Source: Halostagnicola larsenii XH-48
Lineage (GTDB): Archaea; Halobacteriota; Halobacteria; Halobacteriales; Natrialbaceae
Direction: 5' to 3'
Assembly (NCBI RefSeq): GCF_000517625.1
Contig: NZ_CP007055.1
Span: 1,922,001-1,986,000 of the forward strand
DNA length: 64,000 bases
In this document: positions 32,947-41,040 of the stretch, piece after piece
How positions within the stretch are numbered: the stretch's first letter is position 1
How the letters are laid out: every line of letters starts with the position of its first letter
Notes under the pieces: generated by a model
Database searches by the model: none
Seen by the model: only the letters and a program-made list of their open reading frames with translations
Told to the model about the DNA's origin: nothing
Program-made: the position numbers and the translations under genes

Positions 32947-33423
32947 TCACTGCGGGAAGACGGAGAGTTCAGAAAAATAGCTCCGATAGAATCCAGTATC
33001 GAAACTGAGCAGGGCATCGGCATCGGCGGGCACGCGACCGCCGATGACGAAATCAGCGGCGATATGCTGACGGGGTATGAGACGTTCGTCACATTGCTCA
33101 CATCGGACGGTCCGTTTCTCCCCGCAGGACGGACACTGGAGTCCGTTTGGCCGTCGATCCGTGTACCGTTTGACCTGCTGTCCAGCCTCGAGGAGCGCCT
33201 CCTGAGAGGGTTCGACGAGCCGGATACTCAAGTCCTCGAGAAACCGATTTAGTTCGGATGCGGTCTCGAAATGCCCATCGGCTGCGAGTTCGGCGTAGAC
33301 GATCGACGTAATAGTCACTCGCCCGTCCTGATATGCGCGTCGAAGTTCCGATTCAGCGGTATCGGAGTACTCATCATCGTACAAAAGCGCGAGGAGGACG
33401 TTCGTATCGACCGCCGTTATCAC
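32947..33423 (-). CDS. PIN-domain RNase toxin (VapC-like) with zinc ribbon insert
   Basis: This 158-residue PIN nuclease has acidic residues in AVDTNVLLALLYDD (start), the conserved Glu of IVYAELAADG and the C-terminal Asp pair region ADADALLSFDTGFYRSYF. A CxxC...CxxC ribbon (CPSCGEK...RCEQC) is inserted near residues 95-112, followed by RQHIAADFVIGG. VapC toxins cleave tRNA or rRNA. The GTG start overlaps the stop of the upstream AbrB antitoxin frame (GTGA at 33420-33423), the usual toxin-antitoxin coupling. Confidence 0.88.
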   Translation of the reverse strand: MITAVDTNVLLALLYDDEYSDTAESELRRAYQDGRVTITSIVYAELAADGHFETASELNRFLEDLSIRLVEPSQEALLEAGQQVKRYTDRRPNGLQCPSCGEKRTVRCEQCDERLIPRQHIAADFVIGGRVPADADALLSFDTGFYRSYFSELSVFPQ

Positions 33424-33740
33424 GGTCCCCTCGTGGTGGTTTCGTCGTCATTCGAATCGGAACGACTCTCATCCGCTGTCCCGCTGCTCCCGCGGGGGTA
33501 CTCGCCGCGGAGCCGGCGCATCCGTTCGGGCATCGATTCGCCGCTTTCGGCGGCGCCACGGTATTTTTCGAAGGGGTCCGTGCCCTCCGTCGTTGTCGGC
33601 TCTTCCTTACGGATTTCGTATCCGGAGCCGGTCTGTTCGAAGGCTACTTCGTCACCTGGTCTGATTCCCAGCCGATCCCGGATCTCCTTCGGGATGGTGA
33701 CCTGTCCCTTGGTGGTGACGCGAGGTATATACGTGTATAC
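33420..33740 (-). CDS. AbrB/SpoVT-type antitoxin, start codon unclear
   Basis: The open frame encodes RVTTKGQVTIPKEIRDRLGI, then RPGDEVAFEQTGSGYEI, an AbrB DNA-binding domain. A hydrophilic tail that would wrap the toxin (KYRGAAESGESMPERMRRL) follows, ending TTTRGP. It should repress its own promoter and block the PIN toxin encoded next. An in-frame TAG lies at 33741-33743, and no ATG, GTG or TTG occurs between it and the conserved domain. The TATA-like TAATTAAG near 33753-33760 predicts a leaderless start at about 33728-33731, where the codon is ATA. The gene may use a rare start or may have lost its own. Confidence 0.7.
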   Translation of the reverse strand, partial: VYTYIPRVTTKGQVTIPKEIRDRLGIRPGDEVAFEQTGSGYEIRKEEPTTTEGTDPFEKYRGAAESGESMPERMRRLRGEYPRGSSGTADESRSDSNDDETTTRGP

Positions 33741-33900
33741 CTATGCAGTAATACTTAATTAGTATTACCCCATTCAGACCAGACCGGCTCTCTTCGGATG
33801 GTGCGATTCGAGGAGCACCGAACGGCGTTGATCCGAAACAGTTGATCCGACACTGCAGACTACACACGAGTTCAAGTAGACGGATTCCATCACCACGGGT

Positions 33901-35073
33901 ATGGAACTCGACGGCGTTCGCGTCCTCGATCTCACGCGATTGCTTCCGGGCCCGTACGCGACCCAGCTTCTCGCCGACCTCGGTGCCGAAGTCATCAAGA
34001 TCGAAGCGCCGGAGACGGGCGACTACGCGCGACAGATGTCGCCCCGAACCGACGACGGAACGGGTGCAATCTTCGCCGCGGTCAACCGCGGCAAACAGAG
34101 CGTCGTCCTCGACCTGAAAACCGACGACGACACCGCGGCGTTCTACCGGCTCCTCGAGGACGCGGACATCGTCGTCGAGGGCTTCAGACCCGGCGTCGCC
34201 GAGCGACTCGGCGTCGACTACGAGACGGTCTGCGATCACAACTCCGAAATCGTCTACTGCTCGCTGACCGGCTACGGACAGGACGGCCCGAAGCGCGACG
34301 ACGCCGGACACGACCTGAACTACGTCGGTCTGTCGGGGCTGCTCGAGATGACGCGTTCCGACCCCGAATCGACGCCCCAGATTCCGGGCTATCCGATCGC
34401 GGACATGGCCGGCGGGTTGTCAGCCGCGTTCGGGATCGTCTCCGGACTTCTCTCGCGCGAACTCGGCGACGGGACGGGGTCGTACCTCGACGTCTCGCTG
34501 ACCGACGCGATTATTTCGTTCTCGCAAGTCGTCGCATTGCCGGCGCTGCTGGGAGAAGAACCGCGACCGGGTGAGAGTCTCCTGACCGGTGACCTCCCGT
34601 GGTACGACGTGTACGAGAGCGCCGATGGATCCTACGTAACGATCGCCGCGCTCGAGAAGCGGTTCTGGCTCGCGTTCTGCGAGGCGATCGACCGCCCCGA
34701 CCTCGAGTCGCTTCACGGGACCGCCGATGTGGCCGAACGTGACGCGCTCCGTGCGGAACTCGAGTCGATTTTCGCCGATCGAACGCGCGCGGAGTGGGCC
34801 GATATCGCGGGTCCCGACGTTCCGGTCGAACCGGTGCTATCACCGGCAGAAGCGCTCGAGCATCCACAGATCGATGCCCGCGGAATGGTCCGCCGGGCGC
34901 AGCCGGAGACGGAATACCCCGCGATCGTCTCCCCGATCACCGCCGACGAGTCGACCGGTCGGGAGGGAGTACCGGACCACGGCGAGCACACGGACGCGGT
35001 TCTCGAGGCCGCGGAGAACGGAGACACGGACCTCGAGGAACCCTCGAGTGGAACTGAACGGTCCGAGAAGTAG
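33901..35073 (+). CDS. CaiB/BaiF-family CoA transferase
   Basis: This 390-residue class III CoA-transferase or alpha-methylacyl-CoA racemase-like enzyme begins with the signature LDGVRVLDLTRLLPGPYATQLLADLGAEVIKIE, shown here only in part. It also has VEGFRPGVAERLGVDYE, CSLTGYGQDGP and the catalytic Asp in YPIADMAGGLSAAFGI. The C-terminal 25 residues are acidic. Members move CoA between acids or epimerise 2-methylacyl-CoA; the substrate is unknown. It fits with the fatty-acid genes elsewhere in the window but stands alone here. Confidence 0.88.
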   Translation: MELDGVRVLDLTRLLPGPYATQLLADLGAEVIKIEAPETGDYARQMSPRTDDGTGAIFAAVNRGKQSVVLDLKTDDDTAAFYRLLEDADIVVEGFRPGVAERLGVDYETVCDHNSEIVYCSLTGYGQDGPKRDDAGHDLNYVGLSGLLEMTRSDPESTPQIPGYPIADMAGGLSAAFGIVSGLLSRELGDGTGSYLDVSLTDAIISFSQVVALPALLGEEPRPGESLLTGDLPWYDVYESADGSYVTIAALEKRFWLAFCEAIDRPDLESLHGTADVAERDALRAELESIFADRTRAEWADIAGPDVPVEPVLSPAEALEHPQIDARGMVRRAQPETEYPAIVSPITADESTGREGVPDHGEHTDAVLEAAENGDTDLEEPSSGTERSEK

Positions 35074-35156
35074 CGGTCTGACGAGTACGGCTGGCAAACC
35101 GGCCGGCGATCCGGGCGGTCGGTGCTTTCTTGCCGACAGTCGCGGTATCAGTAGTT

Positions 35157-35549
35157 ATGAACGACGAAACACTGGTCGAGATGGCGCGAGACGTTCAGTC
35201 GAAAGCGCACGTGCCCTACTCCGAGTACCAGGTCGGCGCGGCCCTCGAGACCGCGGCGGGCGACGTGTACGTCGGCTGTAACATCGAAAACGCGAACTAC
35301 AGCAACAGCCTCCACGCCGAGGAGGTCGCCATCGCCGAGGCGATCAAAGAGGGCGCGACCGAGTTCGAACGCATCGCCGTTAGCTCGAGTCGACGCGACG
35401 GCGTCACCCCCTGCGGGATGTGCCGACAGACGCTCGCCGAGTTCTGCGGGGACGACCTTCGCGTGATCTGTGACGAGGGAGAGTCGACGAGCGAGTACAC
35501 CTTGGGCGAGTTGCTCCCCGACACGATAACCGAAGAGATGCTCGAGTAA
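35157..35549 (+). CDS. cdd: Cytidine deaminase
   Basis: This 130-residue zinc enzyme deaminates cytidine and deoxycytidine to uridine. Zinc and catalytic motifs are HAEE (SNSLHAEEVAIAEAI) and PCGMCRQTLAEF, with the N-terminal HVPYSEYQVGAAL that binds nucleoside. The length is normal for the tetrameric bacterial/archaeal type. ATG 35157 is the first methionine of the domain. A uridine phosphorylase gene lies about 1.1 kb downstream, so pyrimidine nucleoside salvage is the likely joint role. Confidence 0.94.
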   Translation: MNDETLVEMARDVQSKAHVPYSEYQVGAALETAAGDVYVGCNIENANYSNSLHAEEVAIAEAIKEGATEFERIAVSSSRRDGVTPCGMCRQTLAEFCGDDLRVICDEGESTSEYTLGELLPDTITEEMLE

Positions 35550-35637
35550 TACCCTGAACCGATCGGTGCAGGTGAAACACGAAACAAGTCTGGAAGGGGG
35601 ACAGAACAACTATATCAAATCTGCAACAAGTACTAGT

Positions 35638-36027
35638 ATGGTTTCACGTGATACGTCCGTTCACCTCGCCGCTTTGCTGTTGGGGTTTGTTGCCCTATCG
35701 CTGGTCGACAACTACAGCATCGGCCCGGAAACCGGCGCAACACCGATAGTTGGATTCGTGCTGTTCTACGGCCTCGTCCTCGGTGGGGCGCACCTCTATC
35801 TCGCGGTCCGAGGTGAAGACGGGATGATTCCGGTGCAAGCGCGGTGGCGGTACGTGACGATGCTCGCCGTCCTCCTCGGCGCAAGTCTGGTGATCTTTTA
35901 TGCGGGCGAGCGAACGGTCGCTTCCGTCTCACTCGGTACCATCGGCCTCGTCGTGATTCTACTCACGGTCGTCAGTTACGTCGTCACCGAATCTATCGCA
36001 GGGTATCGGTCGTCTCGTTCCGCGTGA
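35638..36027 (+). CDS. Four-helix membrane protein, unknown function
   Basis: This 129-residue protein has four hydrophobic segments of about 20 residues: HLAALLLGFVALSLVD, VGFVLFYGLVLGGAHLYLAV, YVTMLAVLLGASLVIFYAG and LGTIGLVVILLTVVSYVV. There is no known motif. ATG 35638 has a TATA-like AACTATATC at 35608-35616, 22-30 nt upstream, supporting a leaderless start. It sits between cdd and the convergent DUF488 gene. Confidence 0.72.
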   Translation: MVSRDTSVHLAALLLGFVALSLVDNYSIGPETGATPIVGFVLFYGLVLGGAHLYLAVRGEDGMIPVQARWRYVTMLAVLLGASLVIFYAGERTVASVSLGTIGLVVILLTVVSYVVTESIAGYRSSRSA

Positions 36028-36131
36028 ACGGTCAGTTGCGGATCGGCTGACTCATCGAAGGGAGATCGAAATCATCTCCTCGAAGTCTGTCACCCCCTCG
36101 AGGCCTGCGATGACTCTCCTTGCCCCGATAC

Positions 36132-36560
36132 TCACCCGTCCTCGAGGTACTCCCGCAGAATCGTCCTGTGACACCGCTTTTTCGCCGTGTTCTCGAAGCA
36201 GACGAGCGCGATCGATTCGCCAGCCTCGAGACGTTCTTCGAGCGTCTCGAGTGCGTCCTGCGCGCTCGCCGACTCCTCGAGATGCGCGCGATACGCCGTC
36301 TCGAAGCCGACCTCCTCCCAGGCGGCGTTGTGTGCGCCTTCCCCGCAGAAGCCGCGCATCTTCAACGCCTCCTCGGCTGATTTGGTCGACTCGAGCAGCG
36401 GTTCCGGTGGCCCGAGTTCGGGGACGTTCTCGTCGACGGCGGCGTGAAACCAGCCCGTCGGATTCCGGACCACGCCGACGAGCGTCGTGTCCGGGTCGAG
36501 TTCCTCGAGGTCGTGTTGCAACGCGGCGACGTACGTGTCCGCGAGGTGGCCGCTTGCCAT
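36132..36560 (-). CDS. DUF488-family protein
   Basis: This 142-residue protein carries the DUF488 C-terminal signature IALVCFENTAKKRCHRTIL (Cys-x-Glu ... CHR). The N-terminal part (TLVGVVRNPTGWFHAAVDEN) is less typical. The biochemical role of DUF488 is unknown. ATG 36560 lies 24-32 nt from a TATA-like TATATAAA (minus strand, 36584-36592) that seems shared with the divergent uridine phosphorylase gene. Confidence 0.75.
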   Translation of the reverse strand: MASGHLADTYVAALQHDLEELDPDTTLVGVVRNPTGWFHAAVDENVPELGPPEPLLESTKSAEEALKMRGFCGEGAHNAAWEEVGFETAYRAHLEESASAQDALETLEERLEAGESIALVCFENTAKKRCHRTILREYLEDG

Positions 36561-36583
36561 ACCGTCCGATTGGGGCTCCCGGC

Positions 36584-36592
36584 ATTTATATA
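36584..36592. promoter_or_regulatory. Shared bidirectional TATA element
   Basis: The sequence TTTATATA/TATATAAA lies between the divergent DUF488 (start 36560) and uridine phosphorylase (start 36621) genes, which are only 60 bp apart. Read on either strand it is a good archaeal TATA box at workable distance: about 24-32 nt to one start and 29-37 nt to the other. No second box is seen in the gap, so one near-symmetric element may serve both genes. Confidence 0.55.
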
Positions 36593-36620
36593 CGACCCCG
36601 GTGCGAATCACACGAACCTC

Positions 36621-37442
36621 ATGGCAGGACACAGCGAAGACCCGAACGCGGACGAACAGTACCACCTCGAGGTCGGCCCGGAAGACATTGCCGACACCGT
36701 CTTGCTCCCGGGGAATCCGGAACGGATCGACAAGATCGTCGCCCACTGGGACGAGTACGACGAGCGGGCCTATCACCGGGAGTACCGGACCGCGACCGGC
36801 ACCTACGACGAGACGCCGATCTCGGTGACGTCGACGGGGATCGGCGGGCCGTCGGCGGCGATCGCGGTCGAAGAACTGGCCCGCGTCGGCGCGGAGACGT
36901 TCATTCGGGTCGGCTCCTGTGGCGCGTTACAAGAAGAGATGGCGGTCGGCGATCTGGTCATCACGACGGGCGGCGTTCGCCAGGAAGGCACCAGCAGCGA
37001 GTACGTCCGCGAGGACTACCCCGCGAACGCCGACTACGAGGTCGTCTGCGCGCTCGTCGCCGCCGCGGAGCGACTCGGCTACGACTACCACACGGGCGTC
37101 ACGATGAGCGCCGATGCGTTCTACCCGGGTCAGGGCCGACCGGGGTTCGAGGGCTTCGAAGCCGCCGGCTCGACGGAGTTAGTCGACGAACTCAAAGAAG
37201 CGAACGTGAAAAACATCGAGATGGAAGCCAGCGCGATCATGACCATCGCGTCGATTTACGGACTCCGAGCCGGAGCCGTCTGTTCGGTCTACGCCAACCG
37301 GGAAACCGGCGAGTTCCGGACCGAAGGCGAGTCCCGCTCAGCCGAAACAGCCTCGCTGGCGACGCACCTTCTGGCGAAAATGGACGCAGTGAAACGTGAG
37401 GCCGGTGCGGATCGGTGGCACGCCGGCCTCAGCCTCGAGTAG
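36621..37442 (+). CDS. udp: Uridine phosphorylase-family nucleoside phosphorylase
   Basis: This 273-residue PNP/UDP-family enzyme cleaves uridine with phosphate to uracil and ribose-1-phosphate. Features are TVLLPGNPERIDKI (phosphate/Asp region), TSTGIGGPSAAIAVEEL, FIRVGSCGALQ and the ribose-binding NIEMEASAIMTIASIYG. The EMEAS form and overall length favour the uridine phosphorylase branch, though purine substrates cannot be excluded. The start is ATG 36621. Together with cdd upstream it suggests a pyrimidine nucleoside salvage or catabolic set. Confidence 0.87.
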   Translation: MAGHSEDPNADEQYHLEVGPEDIADTVLLPGNPERIDKIVAHWDEYDERAYHREYRTATGTYDETPISVTSTGIGGPSAAIAVEELARVGAETFIRVGSCGALQEEMAVGDLVITTGGVRQEGTSSEYVREDYPANADYEVVCALVAAAERLGYDYHTGVTMSADAFYPGQGRPGFEGFEAAGSTELVDELKEANVKNIEMEASAIMTIASIYGLRAGAVCSVYANRETGEFRTEGESRSAETASLATHLLAKMDAVKREAGADRWHAGLSLE

Positions 37443-37478
37443 TCTCGAGCGCGGAAAACTGGATTGCTTCTCGCGGGT

Positions 37479-38243
37479 TTAGCTCCGGATTCGGATGACG
37501 CCTTCCTCGAACACCCGTCTGTTCGGTACGATGAACTCCTCGGAGTCGTCTTCGATCTTCGTGACGAACAGATCGACCTCTTGGACGATACCAGACTGGT
37601 CGCCGATCCGCACCCGGTCGCCGATGCTGTAGGGCTGGTTCAACAGGAGGTAGATACCCGCGGCGCTCGAGACGAGAAAGTCTTTGAACGCGTAACCGCC
37701 GACGATGACGATGCCGACGGTGTAAACGGCGAGCAGGATGAGCAGGGCGAACACGTGCACACCGATCTGATCCAGCGCGATGATAAAGGCGATATACAGC
37801 ACCGAGTACTTCACGACCTTCGGGATAATCGCTACCTCGGGGAGCTTGACGCCGCGGAGGTACTCGCTGACGCTCAGTTCGGCCTTGTCGGCGATGATGA
37901 ACCCGAGAATCAGCACGAAGACTGCGATGAAGACCTGCGGAATGAATTGGATGATATTCGCCCAGAACGCGTCGGTCGGAAGGAGCTCTGCGATGTGGAT
38001 CGCGGTGAGGACCGCGATGCCGTAGATGAACCACGAACTGATCCGAGCGACGATCTCGACCGTGGACGTACCGAGGCTCTGGGCGGTGCGTTCGAACGGC
38101 GTCCCTTCGACGGCGTCGGTGACCCCGGCCGCACTGAGCAGTTCCTTGTTGAGCTTTCCGACGAGATACCCGACGACGAGGCCGAGCGCGAGCACTGCCA
38201 CGGCGATGACCGCAGGTTCGTCGACGAGCGTCTGCCAGTCCAT
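37479..38243 (-). CDS. MscS-family mechanosensitive channel
   Basis: This 254-residue protein has an N-terminal hydrophobic segment (AVIAVAVLALGLVVGYLVG) and several more membrane segments. The MscS core is the pore-lining Gly/Ala helix (GIVIVGGYAFKDFLVSSAAG) and the small beta domain (YSIGDRVRIGDQSGIVQEVD, then FIVPNRRVF). It would release solutes when turgor rises. It starts one base after the dacZ stop, so c-di-AMP synthesis and the channel are made from one mRNA; the same pairing is known in Haloferax volcanii. Confidence 0.9.
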   Translation of the reverse strand: MDWQTLVDEPAVIAVAVLALGLVVGYLVGKLNKELLSAAGVTDAVEGTPFERTAQSLGTSTVEIVARISSWFIYGIAVLTAIHIAELLPTDAFWANIIQFIPQVFIAVFVLILGFIIADKAELSVSEYLRGVKLPEVAIIPKVVKYSVLYIAFIIALDQIGVHVFALLILLAVYTVGIVIVGGYAFKDFLVSSAAGIYLLLNQPYSIGDRVRIGDQSGIVQEVDLFVTKIEDDSEEFIVPNRRVFEEGVIRIRS

Positions 38244-38244
38244 A

Positions 38245-39057
38245 TCAGTACGCCTCCGGATCGACCTCGATCAGTAACTCGCCACCTTTGAACGCCCGTA
38301 CCATGCCGTCGCTTTCGGAAAGCGCGATCGCGATCGCGTTCGTATCTCTGGTGATCGCACCGCCGGCCATGTGTCTGGCCCCGAGCCCTTTCGGGATGTC
38401 GACGCCTTCCGCGGACGGCTCGAGATACCGGTAGGCAGAGACGATCTTGCCCGAATCGGAGATGACGAACGCTCCGTCGAGACGCGAGAACTCCTTTAAC
38501 ATTACGCTCACGATCGGGTCGCCGACGTGTACGTGAGATTTTTCGAACGGGTTGTACGAAAGCGGTCGGGACTTGTTCATCACTTTTCCGGCGTCGCCGA
38601 CGACGAACAACGCCCCGACGGGCTTGCCCTTCTGGCCTTTCTTGCCGAGTTCGATCGCGAGTTCGAGCACCGCCTTGATCACCTCGGGATCCGCACGCGA
38701 CCGCGAGAACAGGTCGTAAATACCCGTCTTCGAGTCGGCGTCCGCTCGAACGCGCGAGACGGTGTCGATGCTGTCACTGAAGACGCTCGTCGCACACGCC
38801 AGTACGTCCCCATCTTCGATGATGTCCTGTTGCAACGCGCCCTCGAGTCCGAAGGAGATCCGCTCTGCGACGTCTTCGAACTCGAGCGGGAGTTCGACGA
38901 ACGTCTCCGCACTCACGACGTTTTCCGTGCCAACGACGATGACGTCGAGTTCGTCGACCGAGGAAAAGCGCTCGTAGTACGACCCGCTCGGCCCGAAGAG
39001 TACGACGGCATCGACACCCGAGAAGATGTCCCCGAACACGTCGTCTAATCCGTCCAT
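38245..39057 (-). CDS. dacZ: Diadenylate cyclase DacZ
   Basis: This 270-residue archaeal c-di-AMP synthase has an N-terminal sensor-like domain (residues 1-120) and a DisA-N/DAC catalytic domain. The DAC domain carries the DGA motif (LDGAFVIS, 194-196) and GARHM (226-230), the archaeal form of GTRHR. It makes c-di-AMP from two ATP, a messenger tied to osmotic balance and essential in Haloferax volcanii. ATG 39057 precedes MDGLDDVFGD; the longer frame to 39207 adds unconserved residues. First gene of an operon with the MscS channel. Confidence 0.9.
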   Translation of the reverse strand: MDGLDDVFGDIFSGVDAVVLFGPSGSYYERFSSVDELDVIVVGTENVVSAETFVELPLEFEDVAERISFGLEGALQQDIIEDGDVLACATSVFSDSIDTVSRVRADADSKTGIYDLFSRSRADPEVIKAVLELAIELGKKGQKGKPVGALFVVGDAGKVMNKSRPLSYNPFEKSHVHVGDPIVSVMLKEFSRLDGAFVISDSGKIVSAYRYLEPSAEGVDIPKGLGARHMAGGAITRDTNAIAIALSESDGMVRAFKGGELLIEVDPEAY

Positions 39058-39194
39058 TACTCCTAGAAGTCGTTCGTGATCGAATAAACGTTGTGGGCTT
39101 GAACGGGTGAGAACCTTCAGCATACGTTCCGGGCGGAGTTGCGTACCGAGAAATTGTGGATAACACTTATGATGATGATCCAACAGTATCCCAC

Positions 39195-39446
39195 ATGGCC
39201 TACGCACACCGATCGGAACGGCTCGTGCCGTCGTCTACCTGGGCAACACTTCGTGATCGAACCCTCGAGTTGTTACTCGTGGTCTCGCTGGCCCTCGGAG
39301 TGGCGTCACTGACCTCGCTTTCGACCGGCAATCCGGAGTCCATCGCGATGATCGCCGGCCTGAGTTTCGTCCTTATCGTCGGCGGGCTAGCGACGATTCG
39401 GCTCATCGAGTACCTCGAGGCGAACGGCGTTCCTGCCCTCGAGTGA
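39195..39446 (+). CDS. Small two-helix membrane protein
   Basis: This 83-residue protein has two hydrophobic segments, LELLLVVSLALGVASLTSL and IAMIAGLSFVLIVGGLATIRL, and charged ends. No family is recognised. ATG 39195 has an AT-rich CACTTATG about 22-30 nt upstream. It is divergent from dacZ across about 137 bp and is followed by another small membrane-protein gene. Confidence 0.68.
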   Translation: MAYAHRSERLVPSSTWATLRDRTLELLLVVSLALGVASLTSLSTGNPESIAMIAGLSFVLIVGGLATIRLIEYLEANGVPALE

Positions 39447-39564
39447 GACACCTGCAGTGTCAGACGCGCAGCCTGCGACCCGAACCCCGACAGTGGGCGT
39501 AGTCGCTGATTTTGACACGAGCGATCTCAGAACGCTTTTTCCCGGTCGGCCGAATCCCTCGAGT

Positions 39565-40011
39565 ATGAACGATCTCGTCCCGGCTGTGCTCGGTCCAGTG
39601 GTGATCGGTGCCGTCTCGGTGCTCGTCTACTGGGACGCGCGACGGGTCGGCGTCGTCTGGCCCCCGGTCTGGGCGCTCCTCATGTTCGTGACGGGGATGC
39701 TGGGTCTCGGACTCTTCCTGTTCGTTCCGTCAATACCGCTTCCCGGCCTGCTCGTCATCCTTCTCATCGGCCCGATCTTCTACGCGTTCGAGCGGGACGA
39801 CACCAGACACAGCGGGGAACCAGCCGATCCGCACACGCTCGCCGACGCGGGGACGACCCACGAGAGGTCGGCTCCGGGCGAGTCCGACCGCGAGCCCGAA
39901 AATGGAACAGCCGACTCGAGCGACGGGCCGAACGGACGAAGCGGTGCTGGCGGGACGGACGAGATATCGCAGGAGCAAGTCGATTCCGACGAGTACGCCG
40001 AGAGACGATAA
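39565..40011 (+). CDS. Membrane protein with acidic cytoplasmic tail
   Basis: This 148-residue protein has three hydrophobic stretches in the first 75 residues (VLGPVVIGAVSVLVYW, PVWALLMFVTGMLGLGLFLFV, LPGLLVILLIGPIFYAF). A Ser/Asp/Glu/Gly-rich tail of about 70 residues follows. This is a common haloarchaeal layout of unknown function. ATG 39565 lies 24-31 nt after a TATA-like CGCTTTTT (39532-39540 region), favouring it over an earlier start at 39457. Confidence 0.7.
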   Translation: MNDLVPAVLGPVVIGAVSVLVYWDARRVGVVWPPVWALLMFVTGMLGLGLFLFVPSIPLPGLLVILLIGPIFYAFERDDTRHSGEPADPHTLADAGTTHERSAPGESDREPENGTADSSDGPNGRSGAGGTDEISQEQVDSDEYAERR

Positions 40012-40050
40012 CGGGCGCAACTGTCCGTCAGCCGGCGGTGAGAGCGCGAG

Positions 40051-41040
40051 TTACCACTGGTGGTGGACGTCGTCGTAGACCACTTGCTCGTAACTGTCGC
40101 GAACCGCGCCGTGGGTCTGCTTCGAGAGGGGATCGAACGACGACGCTTCGACGTTCTCTCGAATGTGTTCCGGCGAACTCGAGCCGGGGATAACCGTCGA
40201 GACGGCGTCGTGGTCGAGAATCCAGCGCAGGGAAAACTGCGCGGTCGTCATCCCGTCGGGCACGTGTTCGTCGATCCGGCCTGCGAACTCGAGCCCCCGC
40301 TCGAATGGGAGTCCGCTGAAGGTCTCGCCGCGGTCGAACGCCTCACCCTCGCGATTGAAGTTTCGGTGATCGCTCTCGTCGAACTCCGTGTCAGCCGAGA
40401 GCGCACCGGTCAGCAGTCCGGACGCCAGCGGGACGCGGACGATAACCCCGATGTCGCGCCGTTTTGCCTCCTCGAGGAACAGGTCCGCGGGGCGCTGGCG
40501 AGCGGGATTGAAGATTATCTGGATCGTCTCGACGCAGGGGTACTCGATCGCTTTCAGCGCCTCCTCGACCTTCTCGACGCTCACGCCGACGTGGTCGATT
40601 TTCCCGGCCTCGACGAGCGATTCCATCGCGTCGAACACTCGCGGCTGGTAGTAGGCCGCCGGCGGCGGACAGTGTAGTTGTACCAGATCGAGCGTGTCCA
40701 CACCCAGGTTCTCCCGGGAGCGATCGACGTGTTCCTCGAGAGTCTCTGCGGTGTATCCCGCGGCCTCGTGGGGATCGATCCGCCGGCCGACTTTGGTCGC
40801 GACGGTCACGTCCTCGGAGCCGTCCCACTCGGAGAGCACGTCCGCGATGTACTGCTCGCTCGCGCCGTCGCCGTAGACGTCGGCGGTATCGAGGAAATCT
40901 ACCCCCTCCTCGAGGGCCGTCCGGACGGCCGTTCGAGCCTCCTCGCTCGAGACCTCGCCCCAGTCGGAGCCGATGTTCCAGGTGCCGAGGCCGACTTCAG
41001 TTACCGACAGGTCGGTCGAACCGAGTCGTCGCTGTTCCAT
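40051..41040 (-). CDS. Aldo/keto reductase
   Basis: This 329-residue NADPH-dependent TIM-barrel oxidoreductase begins MEQRRLGSTDLSVTEVGLGT. Catalytic residues are visible: Asp and Tyr in DTADVYGDG, Lys in VATKVGRR and His in LVQLHCPPP. The cofactor-binding end VSTVIPGSSSPEHIRENV is standard. The substrate is unknown; it resembles the YhdN/tas-like group. It is monocistronic by appearance, followed downstream (plus-strand left side) by the membrane-protein gene in convergent orientation. Confidence 0.9.
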   Translation of the reverse strand: MEQRRLGSTDLSVTEVGLGTWNIGSDWGEVSSEEARTAVRTALEEGVDFLDTADVYGDGASEQYIADVLSEWDGSEDVTVATKVGRRIDPHEAAGYTAETLEEHVDRSRENLGVDTLDLVQLHCPPPAAYYQPRVFDAMESLVEAGKIDHVGVSVEKVEEALKAIEYPCVETIQIIFNPARQRPADLFLEEAKRRDIGVIVRVPLASGLLTGALSADTEFDESDHRNFNREGEAFDRGETFSGLPFERGLEFAGRIDEHVPDGMTTAQFSLRWILDHDAVSTVIPGSSSPEHIRENVEASSFDPLSKQTHGAVRDSYEQVVYDDVHHQW

